Positions 27,009 through 36,850 of a stretch of 64,000 nucleotides of DNA are shown one piece after another (positions within the stretch are counted from its first letter, which is position 1; each line of letters begins with the position of its first letter). Source of the stretch: Neobacillus sp. PS3-40 (GTDB taxonomy: Bacteria; Bacillota; Bacilli; Bacillales; Cytobacillaceae); the NCBI RefSeq assembly GCF_030915485.1, contig NZ_CP133266.1:62001-126000 (forward strand), in the 5' to 3' direction. Under the pieces are notes generated by a model, which was not told where the DNA came from, did not search any database, and was given only the letters and a program-made list of their open reading frames with translations. The position numbers were made by a program, and so were the translations under genes.

Positions 27009-27608
27009 ATGGAAGAGCAAAAAAGGGTGATTTTAACCATTGCTTCCCGCATCTTAAGTTATCCTAGTGATACGTTTCTTCAAGAATTATCGGAGATCAG
27101 GGAATTTTTACAGGATGATGTTCTTTCATTTGATGCGAAAGATTCAGTTGAAAAAGCAATTGAACCGTTAGTGGCAATGTCCTTAAAGGAGTTAAGAGAA
27201 ACCTATGTGGCAGCATTTGATCTAAAAAAAGATCTTGGTTTATACCTAACTTCACATGAACTTGGAGATAGCCCTAAACGCGGGGCAGCATTAATCAAGC
27301 TCCAAAAAATAATCAATATCGCTGGATTTGAACGAGTGGAAGGGGAACTGGCCGACTACATGCCAATGTTATTTGAATTTTTAGCTGTTGCCACCTTTCC
27401 TGATCAAGAACGACTTGAAAGACGGCTCGCGACGGCGACCCAAAGAATTTTCAATCATCTTTCAGACGAGCACCCTTACTTTGGGATATTCTCCGTTCTA
27501 ATGTCGTTGGTATTTCCAAAGCCGACAGCAGAAGAAATTCAGAAACTCGAACAAGAACGAGAAGAAGCAGATTTAGAGCCAATGCCTTATCCGATTATGT
27601 ACCAATAA
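27009..27608 (+). CDS. narJ: Nitrate reductase assembly chaperone
   Basis: ATG 27009 is preferred over GTG 27006 because AAAGGGGG lies 8 bases before it. The 199-residue, all-helical TorD/NarJ-family protein contains the landmark YVAAFDLKKDLGLYLTSHELG and a C-terminal acidic tail. It binds apo-NarGH and assists molybdenum cofactor insertion and membrane attachment; it is not part of the final complex. Three bases separate it from narH. A family A repeat starts immediately after its stop codon. Confidence 0.93.
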   Translation: MEEQKRVILTIASRILSYPSDTFLQELSEIREFLQDDVLSFDAKDSVEKAIEPLVAMSLKELRETYVAAFDLKKDLGLYLTSHELGDSPKRGAALIKLQKIINIAGFERVEGELADYMPMLFEFLAVATFPDQERLERRLATATQRIFNHLSDEHPYFGIFSVLMSLVFPKPTAEEIQKLEQEREEADLEPMPYPIMYQ

Positions 27609-27712
27609 AGAAAACTCGCCGATTGGCGAGCCCCCAAGGGCGACGAAAGAGGCGTAGTTGCACTTATGCGCAATCATAATTTATGGAAATAAATTATGAT
27701 TAGCTAAAAAAC
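27609..27712 (-). repeat. Family A repeat inserted between narJ and narI, copy 2
   Basis: The reverse complement matches family A from the TTAGCTAATC start to GGCGAGTTTTCT. Its first hairpin reads CATAATTTAT/ATAAATTATG, where copy 1 has CAGAATTTAT/ATAAATTCTG: a base-pair swap that keeps the stem. It fills most of the 134-base narJ-narI gap, antisense to the operon. Confidence 0.85.
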
Positions 27713-27745
27713 ATCATGTATCAATCGATTAAAGGAGGTTAGATG

Positions 27746-28441
27746 ATGGACGATCTATTTTGGTGGGTCATTTTTCCATATATCACCGGCGTTGTTATGA
27801 TTGTTGGAGTTTTGTACCGCTATGCATTCAGGCAATTAAGTTGGTCAGCACCCTCAACAGAGTTTTTCGAAAAAAAGTGGCTCCGGATTGGTTCCCCACT
27901 TTTCCATTACGGGATTGTCTTTGCGTTTATTGGCCATATTATGGGAATTGTTGTGCCAAAAAGCGTTTATGAATTTTTTGGAATAACGGATGAAATGTAT
28001 CACACCGGTGCTATTCTTGGTGGTGGGATAGCCGGTTTAATGGTTGTTGTTGGATTGATTATTTTGCTCATTCGCAAAATTACGGTTGATCCTGTCCGGA
28101 TCCATGCAAAATTTCCTGACTTTTTTACAGTGATTGCATTGATCATTGTAGCAGGCTTGGGTGCATACATGACAATCATATACAATACGACAGTTGTTGA
28201 ATACGAATATCGGACAACCATTGGTCCTTGGTTTCGAAGCCTATTTATTTTTCAACCAAAATATCAACTGATGGCAGGAATCCCGCTTGTTTTTAAAATT
28301 CATGTCATTTGTGCGTTTGGGCTATTTGCTTCAATTCCATTTACACGTCTCATCCATTTTTACAGTTTGCCTGTTAAATACCCATTTCGTGCACCACAAC
28401 AATATCGTTCACGTTCCAGCTTTAAAAGAAATAAAATTTAA
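27746..28441 (+). CDS. narI: Respiratory nitrate reductase gamma subunit (cytochrome b)
   Basis: The second of two adjacent ATGs is better placed, 7 bases after AAAGGAGG. The 231-residue protein has five transmembrane helices and binds two b-type haems. Likely ligands are the His pair in FHYGIVFAFIGHIMG and the two His in KIHVICAF and RLIHFYSLP. It oxidises menaquinol and passes electrons to NarH. A family A repeat separates it from narJ. A terminator follows at 28451-28490. Confidence 0.95.
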   Translation: MDDLFWWVIFPYITGVVMIVGVLYRYAFRQLSWSAPSTEFFEKKWLRIGSPLFHYGIVFAFIGHIMGIVVPKSVYEFFGITDEMYHTGAILGGGIAGLMVVVGLIILLIRKITVDPVRIHAKFPDFFTVIALIIVAGLGAYMTIIYNTTVVEYEYRTTIGPWFRSLFIFQPKYQLMAGIPLVFKIHVICAFGLFASIPFTRLIHFYSLPVKYPFRAPQQYRSRSSFKRNKI

Positions 28442-28450
28442 ATCTGATGG

Positions 28451-28490
28451 AGCCTTTATTCTATGTGAGAATAAAGGCTTTTGTTTTTTT
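28451..28490 (+). terminator. Terminator of the nar operon
   Basis: AGCCTTTATTCT pairs perfectly with AGAATAAAGGCT around ATGTG, followed by TTTGT7. Confidence 0.9.
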
Positions 28491-28622
28491 GAAGCTGTAT
28501 TGAACGTAATTTTTTAAAAAAGAGCAATTTATCCCTCAAAATACACAATATCTAAGAAAATATAGGATACATTTATAAAAAATTACCTTTATAAATGAAT
28601 ATTTCAGTAAAAATATTCATTT

Positions 28623-28722
28623 ATCAGCGAAACGTATAGATATATCGGCGAAAAATCCATTATATCAGCGAAACGAATAGATATATCAGCGAAAAATCCA
28701 TTTTATCGGCGAAACGATGAGT
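28623..28722. repeat. Short tandem repeat based on ATCAGCGAAA
   Basis: Five imperfect units of about 21 bases start ATC(A/G)GCGAAA and alternate between endings CG(T/A)ATAGATAT and AATCCATTAT, giving a period near 41. It is non-coding; a recombination hot spot or protein-binding array is possible. Confidence 0.65.
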
Positions 28723-28820
28723 AAGTTAAGTAGAACAAACTTTTAGCAATAAGCTAAACACAAGGCATCTATCTTTAGTTTTGGAAGTGATAGGGTAAAA
28801 TAATAGAACCTACAAATGAT

Positions 28821-28994
28821 ATGCTTGGCGAGAACATTATGCTAAATAATAGGATTAAAACATGCATAGATCATATCAGAAATGCAAAGAGCATTGTTGT
28901 GTTAACAGGTGCTGGAATTAGTACCGAATCTGGAATAAAGGATTTCAGGTCAAACACTGGAATTTATCAAAAAATTTCGTTGTTTAATTTCTGA
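28821..28994 (+). pseudogene. Truncated Sir2-family NAD-dependent deacylase
   Basis: From ATG 28821 or 28839 the frame encodes the N-terminus of a sirtuin: IVVLTGAGISTESGIKDFRS, the NAD-binding GAGxS and GIxDFR motifs, then GIYQKISLFNF and TGA at 28992-28994. Only 57 of about 240 residues remain; the His catalytic region and zinc ribbon are missing. No strong ribosome binding site is present. It is a decayed fragment, not a functional gene. Confidence 0.75.
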
Positions 28995-29160
28995 AATGGG
29001 ACAAATTAATTGGAGCGTTTCTAGCACTTGAACTTATGCTATGTTATACTACACTATCTTGCATTTTATTTTTATGGAAAATAGAAAATTCATGGACGAG
29101 GATATAGGAAATAACTTCTGTGGATGCAGAATTGCTATACAATAGTAATGGAGTGGTGGT

Positions 29161-29352
29161 ATGAGTAAGGCAAAGGCTAAAAACGGAACGGGTAAAGGAA
29201 CAGGTAAAGGAACCGATAAAAAGGGCTGGAACCGATGGAAAGTTAGTGCCAATAAAGCATTGAGCGCTAAGCCCTATGTTAGCAAAGGTGTTAAAAAAGC
29301 AGCTGGATCAAAGAACACGAGTAGCAACAAAGGTGACAATTCCGATAATTGA
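29161..29352 (+). CDS. Small basic Gly/Lys-rich protein (63 aa), function unknown
   Basis: ATG 29161 follows GGAGTGGTGG. The peptide is strongly basic and low in complexity, with a GKGTGKGTDKKGWNRWK repeat followed by ALSAKPYVSKGVKKAAG. It has no membrane or signal segment. Composition suggests nucleic-acid or spore-coat binding, but no family is recognised. It is followed by a terminator-like hairpin. Confidence 0.55.
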   Translation: MSKAKAKNGTGKGTGKGTDKKGWNRWKVSANKALSAKPYVSKGVKKAAGSKNTSSNKGDNSDN

Positions 29353-29394
29353 GTTGATTGTCAATATTTGTTTAGTTGATATGGGCTAAAAAAT

Positions 29395-29432
29395 AATCCA
29401 CTCTAGAGCTTCCAGGCTTAGGTGGATTTTTT
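29395..29432 (+). terminator. ATCCAC-type terminator hairpin
   Basis: AATCCAC pairs with GTGGATT, followed by T5. The stem and the preceding TAAAAAATAATCCAC resemble the first hairpin of repeat family C (40174, 46797, 51014). Confidence 0.7.
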
Positions 29433-29833
29433 CGCTCTTACAACTATCCTCTTACTGGGAATTAATTTGAATATAATTAAGCTATTTCGAAAAAACATCT
29501 CAAACACTTCGACTTTGACATCCACTATTTACTCTATACTAGTTCATGGTAACCCTTAAAATATGTGCGGCAGCTCATTTCATATCTCTTACTTTATCAG
29601 TTAAATCCCCAAATAAATATCATTTTACCTTGTTGTGATCAGTTATCAGTGTATCTGGTAACAAACAATTGTCTCCTAAGGAGGAATATAAAGGAGTTAA
29701 CACCTCATTATGTTAAAATAGTGGGAGCTAACTCTTTTATAAGTTTCATCCTATTTTTTCGGTATTTCTCCACAACATATAACAGTAACTGTTTTTAAAG
29801 GCTATTTTAACAATTGAACAGGGGGAATGGGCA
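29433..29833. other. Non-coding stretch upstream of pepF
   Basis: No supported gene. A weak inverted repeat (AGGAGTTA ... TAACTCTTTT, about 29692-29742) may be a terminator. The pepF promoter must lie here, but no single clear box pair stands out. Confidence 0.45.
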
Positions 29834-31630
29834 GTGACCAATAAATATCAATCCAGGGCAGATGTTCCTGACCAAGAAAAGTGGAATATTACGGATATTT
29901 ATCCGTCCATAGAGGAATGGGAAAAGGATTATCGTTATATTGAAACGATGACGGATAAATTAAAACACTTTGACGGTTCCATTCATGATGGATCATCTCT
30001 CTACAGTTATTTATCTGAAAGAGAAGATGTTTCAAGTCGATTCAATCTAGTATTCGTATATGGGATGTTGCAACAAGATTTGGATACAAGGAATTCATTG
30101 GCACAATCTCTCCAGGATCGAGCAAAGCAACTTGGGGTCAAAATTAGTGCGGCAACATCCTTTTTTCTTCCCTATTTATTAAGTTTAGAAGAAGCTACTC
30201 TAAAGGAATACATAATCCAAGAACCTAAGTTAAACTATTTTGAAAAAGATTTATTCGAATCTTATCGTTATAAAGCACATGTGCTTTCGAAGGAAAAAGA
30301 GGAAATTTTATCGCAATTAGGGGAAGCACTCTCTTCGCCAAGTAACACCTTTAATATGATCAATAATGCTGATATTAAATTTGGTATGGTAACCAATGAA
30401 GAGGGTATTCAAGTAGAATTAACTCGTGGAATGTATTCTAAGTTGATTGAGGATGAAGACCGAGATAAACGTAGAGAGGCCTTTAAGGCTTATTATCAAC
30501 CATATCTGCAGCTAAAAAATACAATTGCTTCAACTCTTTCTGCCAATATTAAGACCAATGCGACGACAGCACGATTAAGAAATTATCCCTCTGCATTGGA
30601 AAAAGGATTGTTCGGGGACATGGTTCCGAAAGAAGTCTACGAAAACCTCATATCCGCAGCTAAAACAAATATTGCAACACTGCATCGTTACAATGCCTTT
30701 AGAAAAGCAAAATTAGGTTTGGATGAACTTCGTCAATATGATTTAAATGCTCCACTTGTTGAGGGAGTGAAAATGGAAATTCCCTATGATGAAGCATATG
30801 AAACGATCTTAAAAGCATTAGCTCCACTCGGGGGCGAATATGTAAAAACTCTAAATACATTTAAAGATATGCGTTATATTGATGTGCGCGAAACGCCAGG
30901 AAAGCGTTCTGGTGCTTATAATCTAGGAGTTTATGGTGTCCATCCATTTGTCTTATTAAATCAACATGATAATTTAGATAGTATGTTCACGATGGTCCAT
31001 GAATTTGGGCATGCCATGCATTCGTGGTATTCAAGCAAAAATCAGCCAAGAATCTCTGCAGGTTACAGTATTTTCGTAGCAGAGGTTGCTTCAACTGTAA
31101 ATGAAGTACTACTTATACATTATTTACTTAAAAAGGAAACAAGCGAGAAAGTCCGTAAGCATTTGCTAAATCATTTTATTGATAAATTTAAAGGAACTTT
31201 TTTTACACAGGTCATGTTCGCGGAATTTGAAAAAATAACACACGAAATGGCTGAAGAAGGAAAACCTCTTAACGTTGAAGCATTTAATCAAATATACGAA
31301 TCATTGTTTAGACAATACAATGGTGATGAAATGGTTTTTGATGAAGAAGTAAAATACGGATGGTCAAGAATCCCTCATTTTTATCGACCTTTCTATGTTT
31401 ACAAATATGCCACAGGTTTTGCGTCAGCCATTCATATTGCTGAGGAGCTATTGGAGGGGAAACCAGCCACCCTGAATGCCTATATTGAATTTTTAAAGAG
31501 TGGAGGTTCAGATTTTCCTCTTGAATTATTAAAGAAAACAGGAGTAGATTTAACCTCTCCTGTGCCAATAGAAAATGCTCTAAAACGTTTCGAACAGCTA
31601 GTTACTGAATTTTCAACTCTAACCAATTAA
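29834..31630 (+). CDS. pepF: Oligoendopeptidase F, M3B metallopeptidase
   Basis: GTG 29834 with GGGGG upstream gives a 598-residue cytosolic enzyme, the usual PepF length. The zinc site HEFGH is at residues 389-393, with the third ligand Glu in the downstream VAEVASTVNEVLL helix. The N-terminus DQEKWNITDIYPSIEEWEKD is typical of the family. It degrades peptides of about 7-17 residues. Monocistronic; a bidirectional terminator separates it from the convergent amidohydrolase gene. Confidence 0.95.
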   Translation: MTNKYQSRADVPDQEKWNITDIYPSIEEWEKDYRYIETMTDKLKHFDGSIHDGSSLYSYLSEREDVSSRFNLVFVYGMLQQDLDTRNSLAQSLQDRAKQLGVKISAATSFFLPYLLSLEEATLKEYIIQEPKLNYFEKDLFESYRYKAHVLSKEKEEILSQLGEALSSPSNTFNMINNADIKFGMVTNEEGIQVELTRGMYSKLIEDEDRDKRREAFKAYYQPYLQLKNTIASTLSANIKTNATTARLRNYPSALEKGLFGDMVPKEVYENLISAAKTNIATLHRYNAFRKAKLGLDELRQYDLNAPLVEGVKMEIPYDEAYETILKALAPLGGEYVKTLNTFKDMRYIDVRETPGKRSGAYNLGVYGVHPFVLLNQHDNLDSMFTMVHEFGHAMHSWYSSKNQPRISAGYSIFVAEVASTVNEVLLIHYLLKKETSEKVRKHLLNHFIDKFKGTFFTQVMFAEFEKITHEMAEEGKPLNVEAFNQIYESLFRQYNGDEMVFDEEVKYGWSRIPHFYRPFYVYKYATGFASAIHIAEELLEGKPATLNAYIEFLKSGGSDFPLELLKKTGVDLTSPVPIENALKRFEQLVTEFSTLTN

Positions 31631-31663
31631 TTAGTGGAAAAATTAACTTTTAATATTTAATGA

Positions 31664-31700
31664 AAAAACGGCCTTCAGATTCTGAAGGCCGTTTTTGTTT
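31664..31700. terminator. Bidirectional terminator between pepF and the amidohydrolase gene
   Basis: AACGGCCTTCAGA pairs with TCTGAAGGCCGTT around a single T, with flanking A and T tracts on both sides. Confidence 0.92.
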
Positions 31701-31719
31701 TTAAAATTTTTTTTAAAAA

Positions 31720-32877
31720 CTATGCATTCAACGCCAATTGAATCATAAACTCGATCCCAGCGGGGATGGCATCCTCATCTATATCAAATTTCGGGTGATG
31801 GTGAGGGTACTGGCTATTCTCACTTTGCATCCCGACGTTAATGAATGCACCTACTTTTTCCTTTAAATAATAGGAAAAGTCTTCAGCTCCAAGGACAGGA
31901 TCTATTGACATAAAGGCATCAGCACCAAAAGTCGTTTTGATGATTTCTTTTGCAAAGTCACATGCCTCTGGATGATTGTATAATGTCGGTGTACCTTCAA
32001 TAAATTCATAGTGTCCTATTGCTCCAAAGCTTGCACAAATAGACTCGGTAAGCTGTGCTGTTTTTTTGTGCATTAACTCAGCTGCTTCAAATGTTAAAGC
32101 CCTAATCGTCCCTTTTAGTTTCACTTCAGATGGTATGACATTATAAGAATTGCCGGCCTGCATCCCTCCAAAAGAAATGACTCCTGAATGCAAGGGGTTT
32201 AAATTTCTGCTAACAACCGATTGAAATGCCTGGATAAGATGTGTTGCAATATAGATTGGATCCACAGTGTCGTTTGGATGGCCCCCATGTCCACCTTTAC
32301 CTTCGATTGTAATATCAAAATCATTGCAGGATGCCATTGCATATCCAGTCGCAAAGCCAATTTTCCCTAGAGGCATTGTTGACATCAAATGAATTCCGAA
32401 AATCTGATCGACATCAGTTAAAACTCCTTCTTCAACAAGTTGTTTTGCGCCGCTTGGGGATGCTTCTTCTGAGCTTTGAAAAATAAAGACAATATTATTT
32501 TTCACTAGATGCTGGTTTGTACTGATCCATTTCGCTACTGCTAGTAAGATTGCGGTGTGTCCATCATGACCACATCCATGCATAACACCAGGAACTGTAG
32601 ACATATATGGCTTGTTTCCTTCTTCATGAAGGGGAAGAGCATCCATATCAGCTCTCAATGCGATCGTCTTCTTTCCTTCGGTGCCTTTAAAATAGGCAAT
32701 AACATTCGGTGTAGAAAAACGATGATCTATCTCAAGTCCAAATTCAATTAATAGATTTTTCACACATTCAGCAGTTTCAAATTCTTGTCCCGACAGCTCA
32801 GGATGCATATGAAAATGTCGACGCTGTTTGATTGTCCAAGCCTTTAACTCTGAATCTACAAATTTAGATTTTAACAT
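31720..32877 (-). CDS. M20D-family metal-dependent amidohydrolase (N-acyl-amino acid type)
   Basis: The 385-residue protein follows the M20D pattern: RRHFHMHPELSGQE at the start, metal-site motifs ALRADMDALPL, MHGCGHDGHTA and SSEEASPSGA, and the dimerisation-domain motif GGHGGHPNDTVDP. These enzymes hydrolyse N-acyl, N-acetyl or indole-acyl amino acids. Related Bacillus genes include N-acetyl-diaminopimelate deacetylase, but that one normally sits in a dapH operon, absent here. ATG 32877 has GGAG 8 bases upstream. Monocistronic. Confidence 0.88.
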   Translation of the reverse strand: MLKSKFVDSELKAWTIKQRRHFHMHPELSGQEFETAECVKNLLIEFGLEIDHRFSTPNVIAYFKGTEGKKTIALRADMDALPLHEEGNKPYMSTVPGVMHGCGHDGHTAILLAVAKWISTNQHLVKNNIVFIFQSSEEASPSGAKQLVEEGVLTDVDQIFGIHLMSTMPLGKIGFATGYAMASCNDFDITIEGKGGHGGHPNDTVDPIYIATHLIQAFQSVVSRNLNPLHSGVISFGGMQAGNSYNVIPSEVKLKGTIRALTFEAAELMHKKTAQLTESICASFGAIGHYEFIEGTPTLYNHPEACDFAKEIIKTTFGADAFMSIDPVLGAEDFSYYLKEKVGAFINVGMQSENSQYPHHHPKFDIDEDAIPAGIEFMIQLALNA

Positions 32878-33261
32878 ATGAATTCTCCGTCTCTAAGGGT
32901 TAATTTAATTGAATAAGGGTAAATAGTAGATGAATTTTTATACAACTCATTGTAGTATATATTCAAATATAATACAAGAAAGCTAAACTATTTTGCTATA
33001 TCAGAAAATTTTAGTGATATATCAATAGCCCATCTAGTGTGATTTTTGGATTACGTACATAGCGAAAATTTTACATGAATGTTCCAAATGTTGTTTTCAT
33101 TAAATAGTCTCTGGAAATAGACATGTTTTTTTAGAAAAGTCCATTTATTGGCAATTGTCGAATTTCATCGAAATTTAAAATATTATGTTGTTCTTTAAGT
33201 CATTAGTACTTATACTAATATTATAAATATTATAATAATTAATAGATTGCGAGGTTATATT
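32878..33261. other. Divergent intergenic region between amidohydrolase and MCP genes
   Basis: AT-rich and non-coding; it must hold both promoters. A TATATCA/TGATATA inverted repeat (32997-33021, 11-base spacer) is a possible operator. Nothing else is recognised. Confidence 0.45.
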
Positions 33262-35250
33262 ATGAAGTTCAGCGGTGTTTTTACAAAGAGATTACAAAGG
33301 CAAATACTGATCCCTTTTTTACTTTTAATCATTATCGGTGGTTCAAGTATTGCTTATATTAGTTATACATATAGTGTTACTACAACTACCAAAGAACTTT
33401 CATTAACGGTTAAGGAACAATTAAAAAATACCAATGAGGGATTTGAAATATTTTTCAATAACATGAAATCTACGGTAAATCGTTTCGCAAACAAGGATGA
33501 AATTAAGACTTATGATCAAAATAAGGACGCTCTTCTAAAGGATTTCGGTGAGATGGCAAAAAGTGATAAAGCTATCATGAATATTTACTTTGGAACTGGA
33601 AAAACCGGAGAAATGATTTTGTATCCTCATGCAGACTTACCAAAGGATTATGATCCAAGGGATAGACCATGGTATAAGGATGCTATCGATCATAAAAATA
33701 TGATCATTTGGACCGATCCTTATATAGATTCAATTTCACATCTGCCAGTTATAAGTGCTGCAAAAGCGGTATATGAAGGGGATGAAGTCGTTGGGGTCAT
33801 GGCGATAGATATTTCTCTAGAAACATTGACAACCATGATAAATAAAACTCATATTGGTGATACAGGCTATGCCTTTTTAATGGATAAGAATGGGGTCATT
33901 TTAGCTCATCCTGATAAAAAAATGATTACAAAGAACTTATCAAAGCAAGCGTTTTATAAAAAGATGAATGCAAAAGAAGGCGTTGTGAACGAAATTTTCG
34001 AAGGTAAAGATCGGGAATTCGGATACGCAGTTAACCCTACAACTGGTTGGAAAATTGCTGGTTTAGTAAATAAATCGGAATTTGAAAGTAAGGGCGAAAA
34101 GATATTGGTGCCGATTTTAATTACTTTATTATTGGTTATTGCATTCTCCATCCTTGTGTCATTTATCGTAACTAGATTAATTACAAAACCTATTCATGCA
34201 CTCCAAAAAACAATGAAAAGTGTAGAGGATGGGGATCTGTCTGTTTCCCTTGAAGTTAAACAAAATAATGAAATTGGCTTGTTATCTAATAGCTTTAATG
34301 CAATGGTTGGGCAGCTTCGAGAAATTATTGCAAAAGTATCTACTTTATCCCAACAGGTAACAGATGTTTCACAACTAATGGCTAGTAGTGCTGAAGAAAA
34401 TACCGCAGCTTCAAATGAGATTGCAACAACAATGGAAGAAATTGCGGCAGGGGCTACGAATCAAACAGAACTTGTGCAAACCAATGTAGAAGCATCCAAC
34501 ATGCTTTCGTCTAAAATTAAAGACATTGAAGATATGTCCAGTCAAATTAAAGAGGAATCAGAAAATATGTTCAAAGCGTCTGAAGAAGGGGCTAGTACAA
34601 TTCATATTCTTCAAGATAAATTTACTCATTCCGATCAGCTTGCGAGAAAAATGGAGATAGCTATTAACAATCTCAATACTCGTTCCCATTCAATAAAAGA
34701 TATTGTTCAAACAATTTCCGGGATCGCAAGTCAAACGAATTTGTTAGCATTAAATGCAGCAATTGAAGCAGCTCGGGCCGGTGAACATGGAAAAGGATTT
34801 GCTGTTGTAGCAGATGAAGTTCGTAAACTATCCGAGCAAACGAATAACTCATTGCAGGAAATATCTAAAATAATTCAACTAATGCAAGAAGAAACGGGTA
34901 ATACCGTCGTTCTCATTCAACAAACAACTGCGTTTTTCCAGGAGCAAGGAAGTGCTGTTAACGAAACAGAAAGCGTTTTTGCTACTATTAATGAAAACAT
35001 TAGTGAAAATTACAAAATGTTTGAACAAATGACGATTAGTATGAAAGAAATGGTCAAGCAAAAAGAACTATTGATAGAGAATACACATCACTTAAATGCC
35101 ATTAGTCAGGAAACAGCAGCCGGTACAGAAGAAGTATCTGCATCAATCGAACAAACAACAGCATCAATGGAACAACTAAATAAATTAGCATTTGAGTTAG
35201 AAGGATTTGCAATGGAAATGCAAAAAGAGGTTAGGCAATTTCATTTATAA
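33262..35250 (+). CDS. Methyl-accepting chemotaxis protein with double Cache (dCache_1) sensor
   Basis: ATG 33262 has GAGG 8 bases upstream. The 662-residue receptor has TM1 (about 15-35), an extracytoplasmic dCache_1 sensor with [17 protein letters not shown] and the second lobe [22 protein letters not shown]2 (about 285-305), HAMP, and a signalling domain with hairpin tip [20 protein letters not shown]. dCache receptors often bind amino acids or other small metabolites. It is monocistronic, with its own terminator at 35331-35366, and is not beside other chemotaxis genes. Confidence 0.93.
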   Translation: MKFSGVFTKRLQRQILIPFLLLIIIGGSSIAYISYTYSVTTTTKELSLTVKEQLKNTNEGFEIFFNNMKSTVNRFANKDEIKTYDQNKDALLKDFGEMAKSDKAIMNIYFGTGKTGEMILYPHADLPKDYDPRDRPWYKDAIDHKNMIIWTDPYIDSISHLPVISAAKAVYEGDEVVGVMAIDISLETLTTMINKTHIGDTGYAFLMDKNGVILAHPDKKMITKNLSKQAFYKKMNAKEGVVNEIFEGKDREFGYAVNPTTGWKIAGLVNKSEFESKGEKILVPILITLLLVIAFSILVSFIVTRLITKPIHALQKTMKSVEDGDLSVSLEVKQNNEIGLLSNSFNAMVGQLREIIAKVSTLSQQVTDVSQLMASSAEENTAASNEIATTMEEIAAGATNQTELVQTNVEASNMLSSKIKDIEDMSSQIKEESENMFKASEEGASTIHILQDKFTHSDQLARKMEIAINNLNTRSHSIKDIVQTISGIASQTNLLALNAAIEAARAGEHGKGFAVVADEVRKLSEQTNNSLQEISKIIQLMQEETGNTVVLIQQTTAFFQEQGSAVNETESVFATINENISENYKMFEQMTISMKEMVKQKELLIENTHHLNAISQETAAGTEEVSASIEQTTASMEQLNKLAFELEGFAMEMQKEVRQFHL

Positions 35251-35330
35251 GCGTGTTTGGTAGATTTTAGAGTTAAATAGACTCATTTACCTGGATTAGA
35301 TCGACCATTTTAGGTTAATGCTATAAATGA

Positions 35331-35366
35331 AACGAAGCATACAGACGTGTGCTTCGTTTTTGTTTT
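35331..35366 (+). terminator. Terminator after the dCache receptor
   Basis: AACGAAGCATAC pairs with GTGTGCTTCGTT around AGAC with T-rich tail. Confidence 0.9.
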
Positions 35367-35406
35367 ACTTTATGCCCCTGCAATAGAAGATGCATTTATT
35401 ATTTAG

Positions 35407-35499
35407 GCTCTTTTCTTACACTTTGTTGCTAGTTGAAACTAAATTAGAATGGGATTCCAGTTTACCGATGAAAACCGTAGGAAGTTTTAAGAAAAGAGC
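35407..35499. repeat. 93-bp segment bounded by 12-bp perfect inverted repeats
   Basis: GCTCTTTTCTTA (35407-35418) and TAAGAAAAGAGC (35488-35499) are perfect reverse complements enclosing 69 non-coding bases. It could be a very small non-autonomous element or a large hairpin. The remainder of 35251-35710 holds no gene. Confidence 0.45.
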
Positions 35500-35710
35500 A
35501 CGATACTATTGCTATTTCGGGCTTTTAGACTAGGTACGAAAAACAACAATCTATGCGAAAACAGCCATTATTTAAGAAGGTTATTTTACTATTCATATAG
35601 AAATGTAAAATAGTCTATATTTTAGGGTGGGAAAAGTGTCGAATATTGAAAAAGGAAAGCACGGATTTAGGCAATAAACGTATTTTAACGTACAAAAGGT
35701 GGTAGGAGAC

Positions 35711-36643
35711 TTGATCATAGATAATATAGTAATAACAGGTAGGATTTATAAAGAAATTCAAACAATCTTTGAAGGAAAAAAGCTCGAAAAGAACTTTCGT
35801 TTTCTACATGAAGATGATGTGACAGTGGATGATTTACATTGGGCAGATGCTTTTGCATCTTTTAAACCAAGCCCCGTCTTTGAGTTAACGAATATAAAGT
35901 GGGTTCATTCATTTGGTGCAGGGGTTGATAGTTTTTTACATCAAAGAGATTGGAATAATAATGTTCTCTTAACTCGAACAATTTGTTCATTTGGACAAAA
36001 AATAGGAGAATATTGTTTGAGTTATATCCTTAAAGATCTTCAATTTCATCATGAGTTTGAAAGCCTTCAAAACCAAAAGGAATGGCGGCAGATCGCTCCC
36101 AAGCCCTTACACGAACAGACGGTCATCATTTACGGAACTGGGATGATTGGTCAAGAGGTTGCAAAGTTGTTCGATACTTTAGGGATGACGGTATATGGAG
36201 TGTCGTTAAGTGGGAAACAAAAAGAGTTCTTTAAAAAGGTTTACCCAATCGCAAGTGATGTCACGCCTTTAAAGAAAGCTAATTTTGTCATTAATACGTT
36301 ACCATTAACTGATTTTACAAACAAAATATTTAATGAAAAAATATTCAATGCCCTTGCTGCAGCAATCTTTATTAATGTAGGGAGAGGAGCCACGGTTGAT
36401 GAAAACTCGCTCCTGAAAGCCTTGGATCAGAGAAACTTAAAACATGCCATTTTAGACGTCTTTTCACATGAACCTCTGCATAAGACGAATCCCTTATGGA
36501 ATCGGAAGGATGTAACGATTACACCACATATTTCAGCGATAACATCCCCAGAGGAAGCAGTACAATGTTTTATTGATACCCTAACTACTATTGAAAACAA
36601 TAATCCTTTAAAAAATCTGGTTGATAGTAAAAAAGGGTTTTAA
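35711..36643 (+). CDS. D-isomer 2-hydroxyacid dehydrogenase
   Basis: The likely start is TTG 35711 with AAAGGTGG 9-10 bases upstream; GTG 35699 lies inside that site. The 310-residue protein has the substrate domain, then a Rossmann fold with VIIYGTGMIGQEVAKLFDTLG, and catalytic residues in INVGRGATVDENSL (Arg), LDVFSHEPL (Glu) and ITPHISAIT (His). It belongs to the GhrA/phosphoglycerate dehydrogenase-like NAD(P)-dependent family acting on short 2-keto acids. The substrate is not evident. It precedes an acetamidase-like gene in the same direction. Confidence 0.82.
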   Translation: MIIDNIVITGRIYKEIQTIFEGKKLEKNFRFLHEDDVTVDDLHWADAFASFKPSPVFELTNIKWVHSFGAGVDSFLHQRDWNNNVLLTRTICSFGQKIGEYCLSYILKDLQFHHEFESLQNQKEWRQIAPKPLHEQTVIIYGTGMIGQEVAKLFDTLGMTVYGVSLSGKQKEFFKKVYPIASDVTPLKKANFVINTLPLTDFTNKIFNEKIFNALAAAIFINVGRGATVDENSLLKALDQRNLKHAILDVFSHEPLHKTNPLWNRKDVTITPHISAITSPEEAVQCFIDTLTTIENNNPLKNLVDSKKGF

Positions 36644-36672
36644 TGACAGAATGTATGATTCAAAACTAGTTA

Positions 36673-36709
36673 AGGTATTATGACAACTGCGCCCAATCTA
36701 GGTGTTTTT
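36673..36709 (+). pseudogene. Short remnant of a duplicated acetamidase-like gene
   Basis: This stretch reads TTATGACAACTGC followed by CCCAATCTAGGTGTTTTT, and matches 37111-37146 inside the acetamidase-like gene with only a few substitutions; the encoded peptide is MTTAPNLGVF in both. No other part of the second copy remains. Confidence 0.5.
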
Positions 36710-36850
36710 CTTAAATTCATCTGCACTACTTACTTTTAGATGTTTACAAATGAAGGCCGATTCATTAAACGATTAGTACTATAATTTAAAAATACAAATA
36801 TATTGTACCGATAGTTTGGGACTCTAAATAATTGGAAGGTGGTTCTTTTC

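Noticed and set aside
29565-29798. 77-residue open frame upstream of pepF
   Set aside because: No ribosome binding site and it overlaps a probable hairpin and the pepF promoter region.
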